Source of the DNA: Rhodospirillales bacterium
Lineage (GTDB): Bacteria > Pseudomonadota > Alphaproteobacteria > Reyranellales > Reyranellaceae
Direction of reading: 5' to 3'
Length of the DNA stretch: 5,458 nucleotides
NCBI GenBank assembly: GCA_013205335.1
Contig: JABMNB010000629.1
Location: forward strand, 1 to 5,458
Below are positions 1-5,380 of the stretch, piece by piece. The notes under the pieces are model-generated. The model did not search any database, was not told the DNA's origin, and saw nothing but the letters and a program-made list of their open reading frames with translations. The position numbers and the translations under genes were made by a program. Within the stretch, counting starts at the first letter, position 1. Each line of letters opens with the position of its first letter.

Positions 1-776
1 GCTGCGAGCCACGGGGCGTCGGGCGAACCCAAGGGCAGCGGCAGGTTGAGGTTGAAACCCTGGCCCTTGCCGGCGCCGTGCTCGTGCGCGTGGCCCCAGA
101 AGAAGGGATAGTAATTGTCGGGATCGGCGTGGATCGAGACGGTGAGCACGTCGTCGCGCTCGTAGAAGATGGCCTGCGTGCCGTTGCCGTGATGCACGTC
201 GACATCGAAGATGGCGACGCGCTCGTGTTTGTCGCGCAGGCGCTGCGCGGCGACGGCGGTGTTGTTCAGGAAGCAGAAGCCGCCCGCCATGTCGGCATAG
301 GCGTGGTGGCCCGGCGGTCGGCAGAGCGCATAGGCGTGGTCTTCTCCCGCCAATATCATGTCGGCCACGGTCGTGGCGACCTCGGTTGCGGCGAGCGCGG
401 CCTCCCAGGTGTGCGGCCCGATCGGGCAGGCCAGGTCGACCTGATGCCAGCCGGCGCGGCCAGCCAGGGCCTTCGGGTAGGAAGCATGGGCGCGCGCCGG
501 ATGGACGTTGGGCACGACTTCGGGGCTCGAACCCGACAGCTTCGCCCATTCGCGCGCGGCGATCTGCAGGAAGTCGATATAGTCCCGCGTGTGCACCGAG
601 GAGGCCGGCCCGGGGCCATACGATCCCGGCGGCAGGATCGTGTGGCCGGCTGCACGCGCGGCGGCCAGCAGGCGGGTGGCGCGCTCCGGCTGCTCGGCGC
701 TGCGCTGCCTGGTGCCGCGCACGACGAAGTTCTGCGGGTCGTGCTCGGCGTGCTTTTCGGAATAGACGATCTTCAC
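1..776 (-). CDS. Histone deacetylase superfamily / acetylpolyamine aminohydrolase-like enzyme (3' part outside window)
   Basis: Predicted zinc-dependent deacetylase that removes acetyl (or other acyl) groups from amines, in the cytoplasm; no signal peptide is seen. The frame is open for 258 complete codons to the window edge, so the C-terminal part is missing. Visible family motifs are RPPGHHA at residues 153-159, with the active-site pair His157/His158; GGFCFLNN at 165-172; and DVDVHHGNGTQ at 191-201, with zinc ligands Asp193 and His195. The third zinc Asp and the catalytic Tyr should lie beyond the edge. The N-terminus MKIVYSEKH and the long segment before TWEAAL (123-128) resemble Mycoplana acetylpolyamine aminohydrolase (about 340 aa) more than eukaryotic-type deacetylases. 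The start is GTG at 776-774, with a weak GAGAG Shine-Dalgarno (784-788) inside the end of the upstream gene. The start lies 4 nt after that gene's stop, so the two are probably co-transcribed and translationally coupled. The superfamily is secure; the substrate is not. Confidence 0.93.
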   Translation of the reverse strand, partial: MKIVYSEKHAEHDPQNFVVRGTRQRSAEQPERATRLLAAARAAGHTILPPGSYGPGPASSVHTRDYIDFLQIAAREWAKLSGSSPEVVPNVHPARAHASYPKALAGRAGWHQVDLACPIGPHTWEAALAATEVATTVADMILAGEDHAYALCRPPGHHAYADMAGGFCFLNNTAVAAQRLRDKHERVAIFDVDVHHGNGTQAIFYERDDVLTVSIHADPDNYYPFFWGHAHEHGAGKGQGFNLNLPLPLGSPDAPWLA

Positions 777-780
777 GATG

Positions 781-1959
781 TCACTCTCTGCTGGTCGCGA
801 TGGCCTTCGCCGTCTCGAGCGCGGCGATCTCGTCATCGCTATAGCCGACCCCGCGCATGATCTCGACCGTGTGCTCGCCGATCCCGGGCGACTTCTGCCG
901 CGTCTCGACCGGCGCGTCGGACAGCTTGATCGGATTGGCGGCGGACTTCACCGGGCCGATGCCGGGATAGTCGATCTCCAGCACGCTGCCGCGCGCCCGG
1001 GCATGATCGCTGCTGATCACGTCGCTCACCTTGTAGGCGGCCGAGCAAGGCATGCCCGCCGGGATCAGCCGTTCGAGCAGTTCGTCGGCGGTGTATTGCA
1101 GGAAATATTCCTCGATCATCGTTTCAAGGATGGCGCGATGGGCGACGCGGCCGGCATTGGTCTTGAAGCGCTCGTCGTCGAGCCAGTCCTTCCTGTCGAG
1201 CGCCGTGCAGAGCATGCGCCAGAATGCGTCGTTGGTGCCGGCCACGAACACCGGCTGCGTCTTCGTCGGGAAGACGCGCAGCGGGCAGAGGATCGTGTTC
1301 GACGTGCCCATGCGCTCCGGGTTCTCGCCGGTGAGACCGTGGTTGGTGATCCAGTGGCTCATCAGATGCATGCCGACGTCGAACAGCGAAAGGTCGAGGC
1401 GCTGACCCTTGCCGGTCTTGATCCGGTGCAGCAGCGCGAAGGCGATGCCGCCCGCGCAGGCAAGGCCGGTCGAATAATCGATGGGTGCGGTGCCGACGCG
1501 GCACATCTCGCCCTGGTAGGGGCCGGTGGCGTCCATCAGGCCGATCTCGGCCTGGATGCACGGATCGTAGCCGGCGCGCGGTGAATAGGGGCCCGTCTGG
1601 CCGTAGCCGGAGATCGAGGCATAGATCGTCCGGGGATTGATCTTGGAGACGGTCTCCCAGCCGAAGCCCAGCTTGTCGATCACGCCCGGGGTGAAGGCCT
1701 CCATGAACACGTCGGCCTTCTTGACCAGCCGCATCAGCACGTCCTTGCCGCCCTCGCTGCGGAGATCGAGCGCCAGGCCCCGCTTGTTGCGGTTCATCGA
1801 CGGCACCCAGGCGCCGCCGAAATGCGGCCGGAAATGTTCGCCGTTCAGCGGCTCGACCTTGATCACGTCGGCGCCCATGTCGCCCAGAATTTGGCCGGCG
1901 GTGGGGCCGGCGATGACCTGCGTCAGGTCGAGAACGAGCGTGTCGGACAGCGGAAGCAT
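781..1959 (-). CDS. CaiB/BaiF (family III) CoA-transferase
   Basis: Predicted to move coenzyme A between carboxylic acids, as formyl-CoA:oxalate and carnitine CoA-transferases do, via an aspartyl-CoA thioester intermediate; cytoplasmic. The 392-residue length is normal for the family. It opens with the typical LPLSDTLVLDLTQVIAGP and GDMGADVIKVEP (residues 27-38). It continues with NRNKRGLALDL (56-66), SGYGQTGPY (117-125) and IDYSTGLACAGGIAFALLHR, where Asp161 aligns with the catalytic Asp of Frc; GKGQRLDLSLFD (183-194) closes the N-terminal half. The start is the ATG at 1959-1957 rather than one further upstream, because family homology begins there and a perfect AGGAGG lies 11 nt ahead. It is first in a minus-strand operon with the deacetylase-like gene. 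Acid and CoA donor cannot be named from sequence: the family includes succinyl-CoA-, formyl-CoA- and acetyl-CoA-dependent enzymes as well as racemases, though the racemases differ in active-site layout. Confidence 0.95.
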   Translation of the reverse strand: MLPLSDTLVLDLTQVIAGPTAGQILGDMGADVIKVEPLNGEHFRPHFGGAWVPSMNRNKRGLALDLRSEGGKDVLMRLVKKADVFMEAFTPGVIDKLGFGWETVSKINPRTIYASISGYGQTGPYSPRAGYDPCIQAEIGLMDATGPYQGEMCRVGTAPIDYSTGLACAGGIAFALLHRIKTGKGQRLDLSLFDVGMHLMSHWITNHGLTGENPERMGTSNTILCPLRVFPTKTQPVFVAGTNDAFWRMLCTALDRKDWLDDERFKTNAGRVAHRAILETMIEEYFLQYTADELLERLIPAGMPCSAAYKVSDVISSDHARARGSVLEIDYPGIGPVKSAANPIKLSDAPVETRQKSPGIGEHTVEIMRGVGYSDDEIAALETAKAIATSRE

Positions 1960-2072
1960 GCGATGAAATTCCTCCTGGGCCTCACCCATGCAAGACGTAG
2001 CAGGCACGCTCAAGCACTTCGTTTCGCTGGCTGGCATTTGCTATGGTCGCGCCTCGCTTTTGCCCGGAGTAG
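1960..2072. promoter_or_regulatory. Divergent promoter region between CoA-transferase and M20 hydrolase genes
   Basis: These 113 nt must hold promoters for both directions. For the rightward gene, TATGGT at 2042-2047 is a possible -10, with a poor TTCGTT at 2018-2023 (18-nt spacer). It is followed by GGAG at 2066-2069 as ribosome binding site. For the leftward gene, TTGAGC on the minus strand (2013-2008) is a possible -35, but no good -10 follows. No convincing long palindrome for an operator was found. The region is recognised from gene arrangement; the individual boxes are guesses. Confidence 0.4.
1971..1976 (-). promoter_or_regulatory. Ribosome binding site deciding the CoA-transferase start
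   Basis: On the minus strand, AGGAGG matches the anti-Shine-Dalgarno exactly and lies 11 nt before the ATG at 1959. The frame is open upstream to 2037, but the upstream in-frame start at 1989 has no such site. This supports the shorter, 392-residue protein. Confidence 0.7.
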
Positions 2073-3317
2073 ATGATGACAGCCAACGACCGCCCCAATC
2101 TCAGCGTCGATCCCGACCGGCTTTGGTCGAGCCTGATGGAGCTGGGCCAGATCGGCGGAACGGAGAAGGGTGGCGTCTGCCGCATCGCCCTGACCGATCT
2201 CGACCGGCAGGGGCGCGATCTGTTCGTGCGCTGGGCCAAGGAAGCGGGCTGCACCATCAAGGTCGACCAGCTCGGCAACGTCTTCGCCCGTCGCGAGGGG
2301 CGTGATCCTGCCAGGCCGCCCGTGATGACAGGAAGCCATCTCGACACCCAGCCGACTGGCGGCAAGTTCGACGGCGCCTATGGCGTTATGGCGGGGCTTG
2401 AGGTGCTGCGGGTGCTTCACGATTCCAACTATGTCACCGAGGCGCCGATCGAGGTCGCGGTATGGACCAATGAGGAGGGTTGTCGCTTTGCGCCCGCGAT
2501 GGTGGCCTCGGGCGTGTTCGGCGGCGCCTTCACACTTGAGCATGCTCTGTCGATCAAGGATCGCGACGGCGTGACCTTTGGCGAGGCGCTGAAGCAGATC
2601 GGCTACGACGGCAAGGAACCGGTCGGCGGACGTCCCGTCGGTGCGTTCTTCGAGGCGCACATCGAGCAGGGCCCGATCCTCGAGCGCGAAAAGAAGACAA
2701 TCGGCGTGGTCACGGGCGCCCAGGGCCAGCGCTGGTACGAGATCAACTGGACGGGCATGGAGAGCCATGCCGGCACGACGCCGATGGAAGGCCGCCGCGA
2801 CGCGCTGGTCGGCGCCGCCGAGCTGATCGTCGCCGCCCGCACCATCGGCAACCGGCCCAATGGGCGCTCGACGATCGGCGTCATCGACAGCCTGCCGCAG
2901 TCGCGCAACACCATCCCGGGGCGAGTCTTCATGACCCTCGATTTCCGCCATCCCGACGATGGCGAGCTGACGAAGATGGATGCCGAGATGCGGGCGGCCG
3001 TGGCCGAGATTGCGCAGCGTCACCGGCTCGAGGTCAAGATCGAGCAGATCTGGTATTTCCCGCCATCGCCCTTCGCGAAGGAACTGGTCGATGCGGTGCG
3101 CCGCGGCGCCGAGCAGGCGGGCTATCCGCACATGGACATCGTGAGCGGCGCCGGCCACGACGCCTGCTATGTCAGCCGCGTCGCGCCGACGGCTATGGTC
3201 TTCGTGCCCTGCAAGGACGGCATCAGCCACAACGAGATCGAGGACGCCAGCAAGAGCGACGTCGGTGCTGGCGCGCAGATCCTGCTCCAGGCGATGGTCG
3301 AGCGCGCGAATGCTTAG
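2073..3317 (+). CDS. M20-family Zn-dependent amidohydrolase (N-carbamoyl-L-amino-acid hydrolase / beta-ureidopropionase type)
   Basis: Predicted dinuclear metal hydrolase that splits N-carbamoyl (ureido) groups from amino acids, releasing CO2 and ammonia, or a close relative acting on allantoate; cytoplasmic. The 414 residues match the family's usual length. The metal and catalytic set is complete and in order: His89 in GSHLDTQPTGGKFDG, Asp100, Glu134/Glu135 in TNEEGCRF, His196 in HIEQGP, and His386 in CKDGISHNEIEDA. The dimerisation-domain residues are also present: His232 in SHAGTTPM, Asn279 in SRNTIPG, and Arg292 in DFRH, which aligns with the carboxylate-binding Arg of yeast beta-alanine synthase. 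GAGHDACY lies at 359-366. Start choice: GGAG at 2066-2069 sits 3 nt before the first ATG (2073) and 6 nt before the second (2076), so 2076 may be the real start. No hydantoinase or dihydropyrimidinase partner is visible in the window, so the natural substrate is open. Confidence 0.93.
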   Translation: MMTANDRPNLSVDPDRLWSSLMELGQIGGTEKGGVCRIALTDLDRQGRDLFVRWAKEAGCTIKVDQLGNVFARREGRDPARPPVMTGSHLDTQPTGGKFDGAYGVMAGLEVLRVLHDSNYVTEAPIEVAVWTNEEGCRFAPAMVASGVFGGAFTLEHALSIKDRDGVTFGEALKQIGYDGKEPVGGRPVGAFFEAHIEQGPILEREKKTIGVVTGAQGQRWYEINWTGMESHAGTTPMEGRRDALVGAAELIVAARTIGNRPNGRSTIGVIDSLPQSRNTIPGRVFMTLDFRHPDDGELTKMDAEMRAAVAEIAQRHRLEVKIEQIWYFPPSPFAKELVDAVRRGAEQAGYPHMDIVSGAGHDACYVSRVAPTAMVFVPCKDGISHNEIEDASKSDVGAGAQILLQAMVERANA

Positions 3318-3343
3318 GGCGCGGGGCGATCGTTCGACGAAGT

Positions 3344-3418
3344 TTGTCATCCCGAGCGTAGCGAGGGACCTTTCGCGGCACCGATCAAAGGTCCCTCGCC
3401 TGCGGCTCGGGATGACAA
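3344..3418. repeat. Long-stem inverted repeat (REP/MITE-like intergenic element)
   Basis: Two arms form a near-perfect hairpin. The outer 14 bp pair 3344-3357 with 3405-3418 (TTGTCATCCCGAGC and its complement). A small 3x5 internal loop follows, then an inner 13 bp pairing 3361-3373 with 3387-3399 around a 13-nt loop. Each arm is itself partly palindromic (CCCGAGC...GCGAGGG). The arm begins like an interspersed repeat I associate with alphaproteobacterial genomes. It is non-coding: read through, it yields the low-information peptide VIPSVARDLS on one strand. It fills most of the 105-nt gap between the hydrolase stop and the transporter start. It has no T-tract, so it is not a standard intrinsic terminator, though the hairpin could still affect transcript ends or stability. 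Confidence 0.85.
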
Positions 3419-3422
3419 TGGT

Positions 3423-4610
3423 GTGGAGTTCGACAGGCGTGCGCCGTTGAAAACCGGCGGTCTCGTCTCCGTCGCGGCCGCTGCTCTGGTCGCGACGATC
3501 GCGGGCGTGGGCGGCACTTTGCCCGTGGTGCTGGCGGCTGCGCAGGCGGTGGGCGCAACGCCCGATCAGGCGAGTTCGTGGGTCTCGGGGCTGGGCCTCG
3601 CCACGGCGGTGAGCGCCCTGATCCTCAGCGTGCGTTACCGCATGCCGATCATCACCGCCTGGTCGACGCCGGGCGCCGCGCTGATCGCCTCGACGTCCGG
3701 CGTGCCGAGCTTCGCGGCTGCGGTCGGCGCATTTGTGCTCGCAGCGCTCCTGATCCTGCTGACCGCCGCGGTGAAACCGCTCGGCCGGCTGATCGGCAGG
3801 ATTCCGCCCAGCATCGCCGCCGCCATGCTGGCCGGCATCCTGCTGCGGCTCGTCATGGCGATGGTCGAGCATGTGCCGTCCGCGCCGCTGCTGGTGCTGC
3901 CGCTGATCGCCCTGTTCCTGGTGGCGCGCCTCTTCTTCCCGGCGCTTGCCTCGCTGATCGTGCTGGTCGGCGGCGCGCTGCTCGCCTGGTCGCTGGGCCT
4001 CGTGAAGCCACTGCCGTCGCTCGGCCTCTCGACCCTGGTCGTCACCGCGCCCGCGTGGGACGTGGCCACGCTCGTCGGTCTCGGCGTGCCACTCTATCTC
4101 GTGACCATGGCGTCGCAGAACCTGCCGGGCTTCGCGGTGCTGCGCGGTTCGGGCTATCTACCGCCGACGCAGCCCATCCTCGCCGTGACGGGTGCCGCAT
4201 CGCTCGGCACGGCGTTCCTCGGCGCCCACACGTCGAACCTGGCCGCGATCTCGGCCGCGCTGTGCACCGGCCCTGACGCCCATCCCGATCCGGCGCAGCG
4301 CTGGAAGGCGGGGCCGTTCTACGCCCTGTTCTGGGGCCTGATCGCGCTGTTCGGCGCCTCGCTGGTCGGCCTGTTCGGCGCGCTGCCGCCGGCATTGCTG
4401 GCCACCGTGGCCGGTACGGCGCTGCTGGGCTCGACGGCCGGCGCCCTGGGCATCGCCCTGGCCGGCGAACAGGACCGGCTCGCGGCGGCGGGCACGCTGG
4501 CCGTCACCGTCTCGGGCGTCACGCTGATCGGCGTCGGCGCGGCCTTCTGGGGCCTCCTCTTCGGGCTGCTGATCCTCGGGGTCGACCGCCTCACGAAGGC
4601 GAAGCGCTAG
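3423..4610 (+). CDS. benE: BenE-family membrane transporter (benzoate:H+ symporter family)
   Basis: Predicted inner-membrane proton symporter of the BenE family (TC 2.A.46), whose characterised members import benzoate. The 395 residues match the usual length (about 390-400). The protein is almost wholly hydrophobic, with roughly 11-12 membrane segments starting near residue 12. Family hallmarks are AWSTPGAAL (79-87), IPPSIAAAMLAGILLR (127-142), TMASQNLPGFAVLR (228-241) and AHTSNLAAISAAL (268-280). The GTG start at 3423 is the first in-frame candidate clear of the inverted repeat. The only Shine-Dalgarno-like stretch, GGGA at 3409-3412, lies inside the repeat's right arm, 10 nt from the GTG. 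A TTG at 3447 is an alternative start. It follows the M20 hydrolase on the same strand and may share its transcript if the repeat does not block it. No benzoate-degradation genes are in view, so the substrate may be another carboxylate. Family is certain; orthology to true BenE is not. Confidence 0.93.
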   Translation: MEFDRRAPLKTGGLVSVAAAALVATIAGVGGTLPVVLAAAQAVGATPDQASSWVSGLGLATAVSALILSVRYRMPIITAWSTPGAALIASTSGVPSFAAAVGAFVLAALLILLTAAVKPLGRLIGRIPPSIAAAMLAGILLRLVMAMVEHVPSAPLLVLPLIALFLVARLFFPALASLIVLVGGALLAWSLGLVKPLPSLGLSTLVVTAPAWDVATLVGLGVPLYLVTMASQNLPGFAVLRGSGYLPPTQPILAVTGAASLGTAFLGAHTSNLAAISAALCTGPDAHPDPAQRWKAGPFYALFWGLIALFGASLVGLFGALPPALLATVAGTALLGSTAGALGIALAGEQDRLAAAGTLAVTVSGVTLIGVGAAFWGLLFGLLILGVDRLTKAKR

Positions 4611-4635
4611 CAGGCTGTTGGAATGGGTTTTTGCA

Positions 4636-4671
4636 GGTACCGGCGGGCAACATCGACCCGTCAACGGTACC
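4636..4671. repeat. GGTACC-ended inverted repeat between convergent genes
   Basis: GGTACCG at 4636-4642 pairs perfectly with CGGTACC at 4665-4671. Inside, CGGG (4644-4647) can pair with CCCG (4657-4660), leaving an asymmetric bulge. It lies 26 nt after the transporter stop and 55 nt from the stop of the convergent CMD gene, a position where a two-way terminator is expected. Neither side has a T-run after the stem in the direction of transcription, so it is not a textbook intrinsic terminator. Nothing else recognisable was found in this gap apart from the tandem repeats described separately. Confidence 0.5.
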
Positions 4672-4702
4672 AGGATACCCTATTCTGGGGTGCGACTCTC
4701 GC

Positions 4703-4738
4703 TTCGTCTGATTCGTTTATTTCGTTTATTTCGTTTGT
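4703..4738. repeat. 9-bp tandem repeat overlapping the 3' end of the CMD-family gene
   Basis: Three adjoining 9-mers, TTCGTTTAT (4712-4720), TTCGTTTAT (4721-4729) and TTCGTTTGT (4730-4738), follow a degenerate copy TTCGTCTGA (4703-4711). The run is AT-rich in a GC-rich setting. On the minus strand the unit reads ACG AAA TAA, so it supplies the last two codons and stop of the CMD-family gene, with a second in-frame TAA one unit further on (4717-4719). Confidence 0.75.
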
Positions 4739-5295
4739 GCTCCCGCGCGATGTCCACCCGGGAAGCGTGCGCCGTAGGCTTCGAGCGGCAGGTCGAGGGC
4801 GCGGCAGAGGAAGCTGATCGTGTGATAGTAGCCCGTGAGGGCGATCACTTCGAGTATCTGCGCCTCGTCAAAATGGGCCCCGAGTTCGGCCCACGTTTCG
4901 TCACCGATGGTGCGGCGGTCGACCAGATCGTCGACGGCAGCCAGCAACGCCTGTTCGTCGGCAGACCAGCAGGGCGCATCGGCTGGCCCGTGGACCGTCG
5001 CGGCGATCCTTTCCGGGTCGAAGCCGACCTTCTCCGCGAAGAACGCGATGTGGATGCCCCATTCATATTCGGCTCCGAGGCGTGCCGTGGTGCGGTCGAT
5101 CACGACCTCGCGCTGGCGCAGTGAGAGGGCGCCCCTGTCGAGCAGGCCGCCGGCAAACATCTTCCCGAAGACGCGCGGGTTGCGCGCCATGGTTCGGAAC
5201 AGGACCAGCGGCGCGATACCCGGGGGCATGGTGCGCGCAAGAGCGGTCGCGATCTCGGTCGGGTAAGGCTCGTCGGCGGGAGCGATGCGGGGCAT
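4726..5295 (-). CDS. Carboxymuconolactone decarboxylase (CMD) family protein
   Basis: A small all-helical protein of 189 residues in the AhpD-like/CMD superfamily, which includes gamma-carboxymuconolactone decarboxylases and alkylhydroperoxidases; cytoplasmic. The core signature is LSLRQREVVIDRTTARLGAEYEWGIHIAFF (residues 57-86), with Glu76, Glu78 and His82. A second helical unit follows, with DEQALLAAVDDL (113-124) and the family-typical LTGYYHTISFL (153-163). The CxxC pair of the peroxidase-active AhpD type is absent from the signature, so thiol peroxidase chemistry is unlikely and a decarboxylase or other lyase/isomerase role is more plausible. GGAG lies 7 nt before the ATG (5295-5293). 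The gene is divergent from a HxlR-type regulator, its likely controller. The stop codon falls in a 9-bp tandem repeat. Exact reaction unknown. Confidence 0.9.
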   Translation of the reverse strand: MPRIAPADEPYPTEIATALARTMPPGIAPLVLFRTMARNPRVFGKMFAGGLLDRGALSLRQREVVIDRTTARLGAEYEWGIHIAFFAEKVGFDPERIAATVHGPADAPCWSADEQALLAAVDDLVDRRTIGDETWAELGAHFDEAQILEVIALTGYYHTISFLCRALDLPLEAYGARFPGGHRAGAQTK

Positions 5296-5313
5296 GGCGG
5301 GTCTCCAATGGGT

Positions 5314-5333
5314 TTGCTACACATTCGTAGCAA
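5314..5333. promoter_or_regulatory. Perfect palindrome, candidate HxlR operator 1
   Basis: TTGCTAC at 5314-5320 and GTAGCAA at 5327-5333 are exact complements around the 6-nt spacer ACATTC. The TAC...GTA half-site arrangement resembles sites bound by HxlR/DUF24 dimers such as YodB. Assignment to this regulator is by position and symmetry only. Confidence 0.6.
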
Positions 5334-5335
5334 CG

Positions 5336-5364
5336 AGCGATACGAGTCGCTACAGAAAATGTAG
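5336..5364. promoter_or_regulatory. Two overlapping palindromes, candidate HxlR operator 2
   Basis: AGCGA (5336-5340) pairs with TCGCT (5347-5351) across 6 nt. CTACA (5350-5354) pairs with TGTAG (5360-5364) across 5 nt. The two share bases 5350-5351, so they could not both be fully occupied or extruded. The second repeats the CTAC...GTAG halves of the palindrome at 5314-5333, suggesting a second site for the same dimer, here lying 4 nt from the HxlR ribosome binding site, where binding could give autoregulation. Confidence 0.5.
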
Positions 5365-5380
5365 TAACGGAGTGACATAG

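Larger units (their letters stand above)
5296..5380. promoter_or_regulatory. Divergent promoter/operator region of the CMD and HxlR genes
   Basis: This 85-nt region lies between the two divergent starts and is noticeably less GC-rich than the genes. It contains the ribosome binding sites for both: GGAG of the CMD gene on the minus strand, and GGAG at 5369-5372, 8 nt before the HxlR ATG. Three consecutive or overlapping inverted repeats occupy 5314-5364 and are the likely binding sites of the regulator. No -35/-10 pair stands out; TTGCTA at 5314-5319 is a possible -35 for the rightward gene, but the box after it is poor. Confidence 0.65.

Noticed and set aside
78..1584. Long plus-strand open frames (78-860 and 778-1584)
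   Set aside because: They are antisense to the deacetylase-like and CoA-transferase genes, have no recognisable domain, and arise from G/C third positions suppressing stops.
1960..2037. A 26-residue N-terminal extension of the CoA-transferase
   Set aside because: Family homology begins at the later Met, which has a perfect AGGAGG; the extension looks like leader sequence.
2028..2042. A sigma-54-like promoter (TGGC...TTGCT) before the M20 hydrolase
   Set aside because: The GG-to-GC spacing is one nucleotide short of the strict sigma-54 spacing, and the intervening bases do not match the consensus.
3169..3450. A 93-codon plus-strand frame spanning the hydrolase end and the repeat
   Set aside because: It overlaps the hydrolase in another frame and then translates the repeat (VIPSVARDL), a common artefact of this element.
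2010..3872. A 620-codon open frame on the minus strand across the hydrolase gene
   Set aside because: It is antisense to the M20 hydrolase, whose metal-binding motifs are all present. Its product is rich in Arg, Asp, His and Ala, as GC-rich shadow frames are, and it reads through the intergenic repeat (SLATLGMT).
4636..4671. Intrinsic terminator at the GGTACC inverted repeat
   Set aside because: There is no T-tract after the stem in either direction, and the T-run at 4628-4632 precedes the stem on the plus strand.
4703..4738. A CRISPR array or iteron-type origin at the short repeats
   Set aside because: The units are 9 bp and adjoining with no spacers; there are only three clean copies and no cas or replication gene nearby.
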